Of a stretch of 64,000 bases of DNA, positions 10,604-22,514 are shown in pieces (position 1 is the stretch's first letter; the number at the start of each line of letters is the position of its first letter). Both the position numbers and the translations under genes were made by a program. The notes below the pieces were generated by a model. That model saw nothing but the letters and a program-made list of their open reading frames with translations. It was not told where the DNA came from and did no database searches. This stretch comes from Taenia hydatigena (Eukaryota; Platyhelminthes; Cestoda; Cyclophyllidea; Taeniidae), in NCBI GenBank assembly GCA_036345935.2, contig JADWOT020001706.1:124001-188000 (forward strand), in the 5' to 3' direction.

Positions 10604-12409
10604 ATTAAGCTCTAGCTGCATTCCAACAAAATGAGAAACATTCCACCAAGTTTAAGTAATGGGTGCATCTTCCCAAATGAGAGGCTTAACATAGATGACC
10701 AATACAAAATAAAGGAAAGGATAAAGGCGAGGAACCAAAATGAAAAAATGCAAGGCATCGAAGCATTGCTCTCTACACCAGTTTTCTACGTAAGAAGGCA
10801 AATGTGAATGAATAAAACGAGAGTTATTTCGAAAGGTGGCATCTGAAATTCAGGGAGTGAAGGCATCTCTCGCTGCTACTTCACTTTCAACTCCTCTTTG
10901 TACTGCTTGCGGAAACAGTTTCCGGTGGGAAGAAGTCCAGGCATCGTTGCTGATAGAGCTCCCACACGTAAGACTCCCAAAGAACGCAAAAACCTCCAGA
11001 GATCGTCAGTCGTGCCAAAATAACTACTCCCATCGACGTTCACAAATTAAGCCTGCAAAGTCGCCGACAGCACTGAGCGATAATCTATGACGAAACTCGA
11101 GGTCTAAACAATGATGATGACTTTCACAGCCAGTTATCAAACTATCCAGTCTGAGGCTTTCGCATAGTCCGACGTTCGTAATCAGGTATGTCTGCGGCTT
11201 CGCCATCCTGTAACACGCAGAATCGGATACCTCCGAGTTCAATTCACAGCGGTCAGAGGTCATGCGAATCGCAGCAACAAATGCGGTGTCGGGTTTGTTG
11301 ATTATATGCTTGAGGAAGTACCTACAAAAAGTGGATGTATTTGCATAACTTGGTGGACAGAGTACAAAGCGTATCCCTCATTGTGTCACACGACCTCAAA
11401 GAGTGAGAGGATTAAATGGGTGATCAAAAATGAAACACATCAATTCAAAACCCATCTGATTAGCTTAGAATCAAACACACATCGAATGATAAGAGTACGA
11501 GGCAAATAGTACATCGGAGAACATAACGATCGCTGCCAAGGCCTACTCCACTTCCCCTTCCCTTACCTTCCATGATTTTGGTGACAATCAGACTGAGGGT
11601 CCCTCTATTCAAAAAGTGGGCTAACTGATTATTAGTCACGATAACATGGAGCTTAGACGGATTAAACTGAAAAGACAGTTCGACCTTTGCGTGATGGAGA
11701 TCGCGCATTTAGTCGGATCGGCTTAGCCTTGATTTGTCTGTTCATAGAGTCAAATAAACTATAATGTAGTTGGCAAAGCTGCGTTTGCGTTCCACGTGTT
11801 CATCAAGACGATGCGTTGTGGCATCAACGTACTCCTTTCCGATGCCACAGAAAAAGCACTTGGATCGCAAGTCCTCCCGCACTTGCTCTAACTGGTCTTG
11901 CAGGCCGCCAAAGACGTCGATGATAAGACCTGTGAAAAGAGAGAAGGGAAAATTTGTACACTCCGTTTCAAAGCCTGTTTTTGATCAAGAGCTTTGAGCA
12001 TCAACTAGCACTACTGCCATTTCCACAAACTAATTTGCATAGATCCGGTCATCAAACTCGCCGATTTCCGGTGATGACTAGCAGTCCTTCCATGCATCCA
12101 GGAAGGTTCCACCTAAACTTATCCACGTCTTATTAGTTAGAAGTAAAGATCCTGACTTCGTCTGCTTGATCCAAATTCCAACAGAAGGGGGAACTCGAAG
12201 GTCGGCAGGTGGGTTTAGATAAATGCATTTCGGCGGCCAGCAGACCCTACTTTAGGGAGGGGCGGCGACTCGGACAACACATCCCTTTTAGTCTATCTGC
12301 CTAAAATCAATCAGCAAAACCAATACACCAAGGAGGTTTTGATGATTGCTAACCCTTCAGCTGAAAGGCACTAGGAGAGCTGTTATTGGGATGCATCTAT
12401 GGCTTGGGG
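10604..12409. other. Palindrome spacer (loop), 1,806 bases
   Basis: This is the unique sequence between the two arms. It is not itself palindromic. Its only recognisable content is a decayed 3' end of a ryanodine receptor gene on the minus strand (10,876-11,929). The rest, including 11,930-12,409 and about 10,980-11,760, shows no coding sequence I can identify. Confidence 0.9.
10876..11929 (-). pseudogene. RYR: Relic of the 3' end of a ryanodine receptor gene
   Basis: Two pieces of the C-terminal cytosolic tail of the intracellular calcium-release channel are visible on the minus strand. Piece 1 (11,929-11,763) follows a good acceptor (TTTTCACAG) and encodes LIIDVFGGLQDQ, then CFFCGIGKEY, then FANY. 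It matches the segment after pore helix S6 that carries the CFxCG zinc site. Piece 2 (10,976-10,876) encodes ESYVWELYQQRC, then FFP, then NCFRKQY and a stop, as at the end of ryanodine receptors. Decay is evident. One base is missing at about 10,921-10,924 between FFP and NCFRKQY. The second zinc-ligand histidine is replaced (DEHVERKR in place of the family's H-x4-H). Piece 1 runs into a TGA at 11,742-11,744. The roughly 17 residues expected between the pieces were not found. Known from the family: these tails end the channel. Inferred: a truncated, non-functional fragment. Confidence 0.85.
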
Positions 12410-14023
12410 TTGGTTTCAGCGCCCTGTTAGAGTGTCAGCGTTACCACCTAGGAAGGTTGATGTGAGTGTTGACTTCCGTTCCCTCAAAGTGGAACCAGAA
12501 GTCTACAAGTTATGATTAGACTGGAGCTGCTCGTTGGGGGGATCATGTAGTGACACTGCATTAATTCATCCATAGCAGATACCACAGCTAGAAAGAGAGG
12601 GTTTGAGGTGCCACAGTTGGGGTCGCAGTTCTATAGGGCCTTCACAGGTCAAAATAGAGCCGAAAAGGCACGTTTAGCCAAAAGGTGCCAAGTTTTATGG
12701 AAAAAGATATAAAACACAATGTAAATCGACACCCATTAAACTCACGGCTTGATAATGAAATCGATCTTTCAAAAGGTATCTTCGGCGACTGATTCCAGCA
12801 TTACTGCAAATAAGCGGCTCTAGGTGTAACCAAGTAGTAGAATTTAGACGCATTTGCAATGAGAAGTAGCTATTGAATGATTTAGAAAAGCATACGAATA
12901 AAAGATTGGGGAAACGAAACCCGGAAAACTGCATTAATGACCCTAAAATGCGACCAAGTAGAAATAACTTCAGCCCTGAACACATCCAGCCGCCAGGACG
13001 ACAATTACTTTAACCCGATCTCCAAGATGTCGTTACTCTCAGCCTAGAGACGTCATTATTACAGGGATTGCCTTCAGCAAGTTCCCAAATAACCTAGCAG
13101 CGTTTTTAGGCTTTGGACGGAGAAACGAGCATCCAGTTACCTCATCAAATAAAGAAGATCCTCCTACCGCAGAAACTCACCATCAAACACCATCATGGCC
13201 TTGAGTTTAATCGGGGGGCTACTCCAAATTGATCCCATGATATATTTAAACTCACTCTGAGTTGGAAGGATTTTAATTAGTGAAGAAGCCATTCAGAGTG
13301 CTGCGTTTGCCTCTGTTTATGTCGGGGCGATTGTATACATCCCAAATTAAGGCTACCTACAATTCGACCACTTCTAGTCTCTTTCAGATTATTTTTCGCT
13401 TTTCCGTTCAAAATTTGTCATTAAAATAGCATTTTTACTTATAGCAGAACTTGATACCTATAATAAATGGTTGAGTGAGAAAATCGCTGCTCTATCTCGA
13501 ATATTCCTGTTAATTTTTTCATCCAGGTACCGAAATTGGACCCGGTGAGAAAGAACCAAATATCCTGTTCAAAAGTCAGCAAATGAAATAATATATGCTA
13601 TAGGTTGATTGAAGTGCTTTGAGTTTATGTGCAATTTAACCTTTTACATTGAAATCTATGGCCTATGTACTGCCCTGAGTGTTTTACAAACTCCTCAAAA
13701 AGGTAATTCTCCTCCAGCACTTTCTAACCATCCATTTTAATCATGTAAATTTCTACTCCAGTATAGTTTACAAAATTTTTGTTACTTCTATAGCGAGAAA
13801 ATTTTTAATTACCCTTTTTTCCTTTCCTACCTTTACAAGGAACGTATATAGATGCAAAGTTACCTACCCACATTGTCAAGGAATTACACCTTCACGTATT
13901 GTCTAGAATAGGTTCCACTAAAGCATTTTCATTGCTAAAAACAGATTTATTGAATCTTTCTTACCTAGCTTCAACGTTCAGAAAGATTTCAGCGCTTCAG
14001 CAACAGAGACTTTATAGAGGAAC

Positions 14024-14031
14024 CCACTTAA
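14024..14031 (-). promoter_or_regulatory. Candidate NK2-type binding site, right arm
   Basis: CCACTTAA on the plus strand is the mirror of the left-arm site, about 460 bases upstream of the right gene. A weaker TGAAGTG lies near 13,611-13,617. Possible autoregulation is inference. Confidence 0.35.
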
Positions 14032-14379
14032 CTCCAGTATTGTGAAAGGCCGTTTCGATTTAAGTTCACATTTTAACAAAAATGCATTTTACCCATTTGG
14101 ATAGTAGCTTGATTAATTTACATCTTTGCAGCCTACCCAGCAATGTGCACAGTTGCTGATGACCCACCCACCAAGCTCCATTCTTTCCGGCTTCAAAGAG
14201 TTATTATTAGGACGACAGGAAAAAAGGAAATCACAGTCAGTCGATGAGGCGAAAGTGGGAAGATTCAAAGTAAAAGCAAATTAAGCGTCAAAATACAGAG
14301 CCTTTGAGACCGAAATTTAAAAAACACGCGATCATCCCCCCTCCAAAACAATCGACATGGACAAAGACTCAAGAATCCT

Positions 14380-14430
14380 ATTGGTCTGGCCCGTAATTAG
14401 GGATTTTATTGGCTCTCATAGTCTATAAAT
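14380..14430 (+). promoter_or_regulatory. Core promoter of right homeobox gene (TATA plus two CCAAT boxes)
   Basis: This is the mirror of the left promoter. TATAAAT is at 14,424-14,430 and inverted CCAAT boxes (ATTGG) are at 14,380-14,384 and 14,408-14,412. Because the arms are identical here, the two genes should share proximal control. Confidence 0.75.
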
Positions 14431-14486
14431 ACGGTTGGTAATTCAGTCAAAGAAACAGCGCAGAACTGTGTGATCACAAGTACATC

Positions 14487-16222
14487 ATGTCCAACCTTAC
14501 AGTGAGAAGTATTTTGGACCTCATAGCTCCCGAACAACTCCAAATTCTTGCAGCGCTACAAGCAAATGGTATTGTCTACCTAATTATTTTACCACTCTCC
14601 ATGTTCGCCCTTGTTTGCATACCTTTCTCTCTATAGCTTTTGCACTTTTATTACCATTTTCCATCCAGTTGAGTTAAAGATAAACTCACTTGCCGTCCCG
14701 ATGACCACGTATTTGCATCCAGTCAAGTCAGGAGGTTTGAGATCGAACAGGACCAATTGCATACTCAGAATAGCACACTCGACGTGAATAAGCCCTTGAC
14801 CCTAACAAATGTGGAGATAATATCTACTCACATGCAGATGCACGTGTTTTTATTCCGTTCGTTCTTTTTACAGGTGCACCAAGTGCGGGTTGCTCTGTTG
14901 TAATTGAGGGAGAGACAAGCTCGGATACTCAACAATCCGCCTTATCGTCTATGTTATCTACCGTACAACAGCAAGCACAACAAGCAACACCTGCCTCACA
15001 AAGGGTGAACGAGACGGTGTCTGCTCTGGCTAAATCGCCTGTATTTCAACTACCTAATTCTCTCCTTATGCATTTGCCACGGAACAACGATGAAGACGAA
15101 CAAAACCAGCTGAGTTTTTTGCCACCGAAACGGCGGAAAATTGATGAGGCTACCTCCAGTGAACCGGTTGCACTAGAGTCAGCGCCTGTATTTCCACTAC
15201 GCAGTCCTCAATCGTCTAGCACTCCAAAACCTGTACTACAACAGCCATCCTGCATCGACTTGTCTTTGCCTACAAAGAAAGGTGAAAGCTCAGGGCAGCC
15301 TAAAACTGATGCTACTCTGACGACCTTACCAACGCCGAACCCTCTCCTATTTGACACGTCATCGAGCTTACGTCAACAGGTGCAGCAACCATTTCCAACG
15401 CCAAGTGGGCATCAACAACTTCTGGAAAGCGTTTTCTCAGTGCCAAATTACCTTCTTCTCCAACAGCTTGCTTCCAGCATGTCTACTCCTGAATCGAACC
15501 CATTTACACTGCCAATTGCGGAACAGCCCCGGGTAAGCCAGGCATTATCTGAGGCACAGAGACAAGGCAGGCGCAGGGTTCTCTTTACCTCGTATCAAAT
15601 TCGTGAGATGGTTAAATGCTATAACCAGAAAAAATACCTCAATGCAGATGAACGCGAAGAGCTAGCACGCCGAATCAATTTGACGGGGACTCAGGTTGGT
15701 CAGGCATTAAGTTGTTAAATGAGTTTTTTGATGGAAAGAAATTATTGTGCAGTGACTAGTTATCAACAATTGAGCCGCATAAACTAGCCATAATTTTGAC
15801 TTTTCTTTTAGGTGAAGATATGGTTCCAGAACCGCCGCTACAAAACAAAGTTGGCCGGTGGAAAAATTTCTGGTAATGAAGCATGCGCAGTACAGCCGAT
15901 GGTTCGTAAAATAGACGAAAGTGCTCCATCGACGGACTCGTGGGACAGTGGTTCCAGTGATAGTCATGGAACTACTCAGAGCTCCCAACCTCAACGAGAG
16001 CCTCAAAAGACAGTAGTAGCGTTGGAGCAGGCCCCTTCAGGGGAAGATGGCGAAATGCTGTCCCAGTTAAAGCAGCAATTTAGGGCACTGGCAAAGATGC
16101 TCGAAAATCAGTTTGCTGCTAAATCGAACCCAAAGCAGAATGTCGAAGACGAGAACATGAGAAAATATGTAGGGCTGACCGTGCGAATCATTCGCCTTCT
16201 TCATGAAGTGTCTGCGGACTGA
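14487..16222 (+). CDS. NK-class homeobox transcription factor, right palindrome copy (3 exons)
   Basis: This is the mirror copy of the left gene. Exons are 14,487-14,568, 14,874-15,694 and 15,812-16,222 (stop TGA). Intron 1 splits a glycine codon (phase 1) and intron 2 is phase 0 inside the homeodomain, which is encoded at 15,563-15,694 and 15,812-15,859. The start was chosen because it lies about 57 bases downstream of a TATA box, opens the TN-like motif, and keeps frame across both junctions. Two related hydrophobic motifs of form VFxxPNxLLxxL occur at residues 84-95 and 214-226. If intron 2 were retained, the frame would end eight codons later, removing the DNA-recognition helix. The gene is divergent (head to head) from the left copy, with 5.96 kb between start codons. 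Its 3' flank has AATGAA where the left copy has AATAAA, and I see no canonical poly(A) signal within 300 bases of the stop. Confidence 0.92.
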
Positions 16223-19200
16223 CCTTGTTTGTCTTTCATCTAATGGCTGTGATGTTGGCGTTTTGATGACAGCAATTGTGCATAACGTAGATTTTCCAAA
16301 AAAAAAAAAACAAATGAACAGAATTGTCTCAAAGAGATGTTCCCGTGAGTGTCTATGGATGAGGTTGGAAGTCTCTGAAACGCGAACAGCTAGTTAGTTG
16401 TTTTTGGTGCGATAATGGTCAAACAATTCGGTTGTAACTCATTCCAACTGCTTTACAACTCAGAGTAGAACTGAAAAGGTTCCAGGTCGGGTGTAGGGCA
16501 CAACTCAACATTACACGCAGACCTTGATTTCGGTTGCCAGATTGCCGCCAATTAAAGGTCTAATGGTCGGCACGTTTACAGAAGGCAAATGTGATCATGC
16601 AGGTATAGGGACCCATTCAACTCAGCATCATCACTTGTATTCCTCTACTTCTTCCTCTCGTAATAGAACAATTTGTTGCCTCGCTTCTACCGCTTTATGG
16701 GTGAGGGTCCACACAGGTCGATGTACCACATACAGAAGCGATGACGACTCTCAACCCATGGAAGCGATTTGGATTAATGCTTACCAGAGTTAGGCCAACT
16801 TCTCATGTCACTTTTAAAGCCCATAGGTCGATCCACTTCTCGAAATCCCCTTTTTCATGGACGAAATGGCTTGATCAGTACCTTACGATCAACGTCTGAA
16901 ACGCACTAAATCACCTTTCTTACATTTGGACATGAATCTCATTGTCAAAACGCTGCTCGATACTGCTTTGTTTGACCTCACGTCTACCTAAAACATTCAT
17001 GGATTGGTGTCAGCCGAACCGGGCTCTAGCAAATGAATTTGAGGGAGAGAGAGAAAGCAATGAGGTTTTGCCAAGAGAACAAACACTACAGCCCTTCTTC
17101 TTATAATGTCTATCCATCGGAAGAGTAGAGCGAACCCCTACACGGAGCATGGATCACGTTTATCATGCCCTCACCACTCGCCTCCTCTCTAAACTGATCC
17201 ATCATTCGACCGCAGTAGCTCGAGCATGAAGCGCTTCTCGTTTGAGTTGATGACACCGCTAAAACCTAAAACTACAACATTCCAACTCTAGTGTCAGCAC
17301 AAATCGCCTACGAGGTAAACGCTTTCAAGGTAACTGGAGTGTAGCAGTAACCTCAATCAATCACCATCATGCAGCATTGCATACTCGCTTCTGGAAAGTT
17401 AATTAAGACCACGTTGAGTAGGAATTCGACGGCCAACTCTAACGGATCGCCCTCCCTTTACTTCAAGTCGGCGATCTTAGGAGGAGTGAAGGGCGCAACC
17501 GATGGCCGACACACACCCCCATTCCCTCCTCTCATCACTGTCATCAAGCTGGACGAGACTCAAGCCCTGGTCAAATGATGAGGAAGAGGAAACGACGTAT
17601 CATTTCAATCGCTTATTTAAACGATTGTGAAAATGTTAATGACCTGCGCGATTATTCGTGAACGCTCTTACTTTTAGCACAAACCACTTCGTGATGGCTG
17701 ACTGTGTGCGCTGGATGTGCGATGAGGTCTCTAGGCCATGCCTGTAAACTTGAACGCAATCCCTACTGTGATAATGCATTTTTCTCTATCATACCAAAGA
17801 CGTCTTTAGTGACGTGAAACAGTGCAGTGGAGATATTATTTGTTGAATGCATCGCAAGTCACTAACTGGGTTAGTAAAAATGAATGCGAAGATTGGGAAA
17901 AAGAGAGTGCATTTTGAATCCCATTGGTATTCGACGTTGCACTGATTTGGTTGAGCAGGATCCGAATAAATGCTTGCATCACTCTCACTGCAATACTGGT
18001 GCTCTGCGTATCATCCGGGCAAAAAATGAGGTGTCTTCGGCGTAACTTAACCGAAAAAACACCAAGGTACACAAGAGAATAGGCAATCGAGGTTTAGCAT
18101 CCCGGTTTGCTAAGACATCAAAGGAAAAGTAGCCAATCATATTTAAACTGATTTTTCGGCTTCGCAAATTGTTTCTCATTCTCTCCTGCTCTCGTAAGTA
18201 CGTCTTTTTAAAGACCAAAGGTAGAAACCAACTTAAGTTAATCCAAAAGTTGAACATGTATTTGTGATTGTAGACAAAACGAAAAGCTTAGAAGCAAAAG
18301 ATGGGATCAAAGAACGCCAAAGCCCTTGCAATGAGGACAAAAGCAAGGTCGGTCGGAATTTGTGCCAAGGATCCTTTGATTGCAGGTAATACATGAGTAG
18401 CTTATGCACTGGTTTCCAGGTTCCATGATTTGACTTTTAAGCTGTCAATTTGTTGCAGATACTTCGTTTAAAATGTTAAAGGTAACGACCGAATCCAGGC
18501 TATCAAAAAAGGAAATGCTTATTTGTAAAAGGCGAGGAGCTTGGAAGCAAAGCCTTAGGATTGAGGTGAGAAAAATTTTCTGCTCCAAAGATGAAAACAA
18601 TCTCCTCATAAAGTGGAACCGATAGGACCCTTCCACGTGAAGGTTCCACTTCGATCGTTTCCGACAAGGCACCGCACATTTGACAGCAACGCAGAGCAAA
18701 TTTGAAATTCCCTTTACACATTCACCACTCGCCGCCACAGTATTTGTTAACACTGATTTGCTTTAGGACAAAAACCCCACCATGAAGTGTGGTGGCTCAT
18801 CAGGACTAACTCCAACCCTCTCTAGCGAAAATCATATCATTTAGAAGGTATAAAGTCCGCCTAAGCATCGCGTGGGGGACGCGCCAGCACTTAGTGATCG
18901 AGGGACGATTGGAGCTACTCAGGTCATGCGGTGACTATGCTGTCCTCACAATAGCAAAAGTTTTGTGGCCCGCTATAGATACTCTGTAAGCATCTGGGGA
19001 CATCTGCGATGTAAACTGAAGGGGTATACAACAGGAGTCATCTAAATATCAGGAAGGAGGTCATGGAATCCACGAGGAGTAGAACTGAGAGGTCCAACAC
19101 CTCGATAGTTACTCCGTGCATAAGTCTAGTGAAAAGAGCTGAATCCGAGGGAGGGAAAGAGGCATATCAAATTAAAATTGGCAATTAAATGGACAATGAG

Positions 19201-22200
19201 ATTCGAATGGGAATTTCGCCATTTCGTGTGCGACTGCGGTGATGTGCCTTTCACTTACCTTGCCATCATCGCATAACGGAACCTCTACAACACCACTTTC
19301 CTCTGTAGCCAAAGGAAACATTTGTACTTTTATAAAAATTGCCCTTTTTTAAAAGGAGGAGTCCAGTGGCTCGGAGTACATTTAATCAAACCGTGTTTGT
19401 CTCATAGCAAACGGCAGCATCTGCCCTATTATAATTCCTTCTTTTAGTTTCTTCGGTTCTATCTCTCCGTCGGCGGAATGACAGCCGAGTCGTGCCAGTA
19501 GACACTCTCATCCTCAGCTGCTCTGCATGTCCCCTGGCTGCTACACTTACCTCAACGCTTCGATGAAGCACGAACGTATCTGGCTTTAATGTATCTGCCA
19601 TCACGAGAAAGTCACTTCTAGGCAGACAGTCGGGTGTAAGCCAGGTTTCACACTTACGGGACCGGTATTATGTAACAGTTTTATCACCCGAGGAGAACAA
19701 CTGAATGCCTGTGTTCTCTGTTTTCCAACGGCTTAATTTGAACGATCTACCACAGGGCGAACCCTTGTAGTTGTTTGCATAGGCACTTGCAATTCGGCCT
19801 TCGATAGCACTGGTAAAGTGGTTACCACCCCATTGTTGCATCTATTTGACTCCAACCGCCCTCACCAAAAAGGGTACGAATCAGAGGCTTCAAAAGACCA
19901 AACATTCGGTCACACCAAGCCAATCACTAAGTGCATCTTGATAATAGCAGATTCATCTCTCGCCTAGCAAGTTGACAAAACTTTTACCACTTTAACATGG
20001 CCAGAGTTGTGTTTTCATAAAACAAATGGAGTTATAAAGGTCCAATGCATCAAATAGACACTTTTTAGGTGGTATAAGCCAGAAAGACTCACTTTTGACG
20101 GCTGATCACCTCGAAATATTAGCAAAATCTAGTGCGCTTCCATTTGGTTCCCATCGGAGTCATTTGAGCTACCCTAAATACGATTGTCTAGAGCTTAGTC
20201 CAGACAACTAACTGCTTGCAGTTGAGGAAGAGGACAAGGATGCGGCAGTGAGTCTGAGATCGTGCCATCTCTTACAGCAATACGACATGCCCCTGAGTGC
20301 TTGACTAGCCACACCTATTTTCGAAGAGCCGGTGCTCTCGTAAACACCTTTGAAATGTTGCAGGAAGATCATCACGCCATCAAATGACCCTTAAAAGGAA
20401 AACATGGCAAAGTGTGGCATCAATTGCCCACCTCAATTGTAGAAGCTTCGAGGTTAACTGACTTGACAGAGACAAAAGTGAGTGCGGCAGGTTACTTACT
20501 GACGCGCACTGCAAACAACGTTTGGTTAGAAAGAGACAAATATTGTCACTGAGAGGACACCTAATTCGATTCTGTTACAAAGGCTTGATCATCATAAGGT
20601 AAGCACATGGAGAGGTCGACTATGCTATCTAATGCCAGCTATGGAATGGATACCACAGCTGCCTAAACGGCTTAGTAAAATAGCGGTGTGGACTGTGCTG
20701 CCAAGCCCTCTCATTCCAAAGCTTGGAGGTGCACAATGCCACATAGGTCAATGGAAAGGGCTAGTCAAAATGTGGGAGGATACTCACAAGCAGCCGCTTA
20801 TGATGTCGGTCTGAGGGTTGACAAGCAGGATGTGAATAACCAAATGAGTGTTAAGTGTTGGCCTTGGGCCGCGGCACCAACTCCAACATCACTCTGACCT
20901 ATACCGATGTGTGGATTTATCTGCACACAACTTTAAGATTTCGAAATTTTCTCTTTTACCGCTAACAAAGTAGACTACGAAACTGTTTTAACGAAAAATC
21001 ATGTTTTAAAATGACCTCTCACTCGTTATTAGCCGCCCGTCCGTAAGCATCCAGCTGCCGCTTTCTAACCATGGTGAAGAAGATACATGATCTGCTGAGC
21101 TCAGTTCAGGCATGAAGATAGGTCGTGTAAATGTGAGTGACCTAACACCCTCATCTCATTGGTCGATGAGGCTTGTATAGTCGGACGCTTGAGAGCTTGC
21201 AACTGATTGACTGACGAAATTGAAGGCGAATACTTCCAAACTAAAATGCTTCATGTTCGGCACTCAGCGACATCCAGAAGCACCTGATTCTTTGAAAGTG
21301 GCATCTATAGTGCAGACTAATTACATTTTTGTGGTGCCTCTTCTGCAGGTTGCAGCGTGAACGATCTCGATATTAAAACCATCGATTTAAACAGAGGTGG
21401 TCACTTGGCCATCGACAGACTAAATATGCTGGTGGAGAGTGTGGCACGATACACGGAGAGGAGAGCTTCGCGATGGAAACACATGCACGTGCGCCGCCTG
21501 TCAGAAGCCACAGTTGGCCACGGGGCTCACTTACATCCGTCAAGCGCCTCCTATCCTCATCGTCTGATAGAACAGGCTAGTGGACTTGCCGTCGCTTCTC
21601 TCTTGGAGTCGACACCCTTTCAACCACGCTCCACTTAGTGTAGCTTAGTGGTAAACGCAATCTCTGTCATAATAACTGGCATTCAAAATACGCCAAACAT
21701 TAACTGCGCCGAAAAAGTTAATAACTTCGATTAAAGGTGAAATTTAGCGCAATTTTCATATCATTTGCCAGAAAGACAGGTTCAGAATGTACTACCAGCT
21801 GCAGCAAATATTTGCTTTTTTAAACTTATGTACAGAGGATAGTGAACTGGACACACTTATGCGTTCTTCGCTGTAGGTGCATGCGTAATGTGGACCACTA
21901 CTAACAAGGCTTCAGTAACCCAGTTGCTACGACACAAGCAATTAGGAGAAAAGGAAAACTTATCAATCGTGGCTTGCAATTAATTGAAGTCTAGCGGTAG
22001 AGTTACGGGCCCCCTAACAAGGCCTCATCAGTGAGGTACTTAAGCTTTGTTGTAGTTTGCATTTGCCTCAATTTAAGGCTTATCCTCCTTCAAATCATGG
22101 TGACTTTGTTGTCAGGAGAATCGCTCAGCTCACACATGGATCCGTTATCCACTGGAAGATTTTAGAGGGCTGGGCAAATAGGTGTTTCTTCCGAACATCC

Positions 22201-22303
22201 ACCTGCAATTACTTTTTGCAATAATATACATATTTTGCACGTGATTAATTTGATTGCAAGGATGAAGTGAGAGTAGGCTGATTCCATAATGCTGATTATG
22301 AGG

Positions 22304-22514
22304 CAACTTATTCGACACCACGATGGATGCGACTTGAATAACAAGACTGCAGCGCGCATGCTGGATGGCAAGGCTTGATGGTGCGTTGAGCGATGTGGCA
22401 TAGACACGCGAAGTCCAGAGTTAGCATTCTTTCCAGTAATAATTTAGTAGTAAATCGTTTCGGAATTATAAAGCACGTTGAAAATGGTCTTTGGTTGAAA
22501 AATAGGCGCCCTAC
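22304..22514. other. Junction between right arm and third flank copy
   Basis: Sequence beyond the visible palindrome partner and before recognisable similarity to the gene's 3' flank. It may still belong to the arm, whose left counterpart lies outside the window. No gene is seen. Confidence 0.5.

Larger units (their letters stand above)
12410..22303. repeat. Right arm of the large inverted repeat
   Basis: This is the reverse-complement partner of the left arm, starting at 12,410 and paired with base 1 of the window at about 22,303; the true outer end cannot be seen. It carries the second intact homeobox gene (14,487-16,222, plus). It lacks about 682 bases that are present in the left arm at 905-1,586. 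Apart from the gene and its promoter, I see no supported coding sequence in 12,410-14,370 or 16,400-22,303. Confidence 0.97.

Noticed and set aside
11940..12409. Possible further ryanodine receptor exon near a GGAAATCGGCGAG block
   Set aside because: Only a few residues could be aligned, and only with a frameshift; too weak to call.
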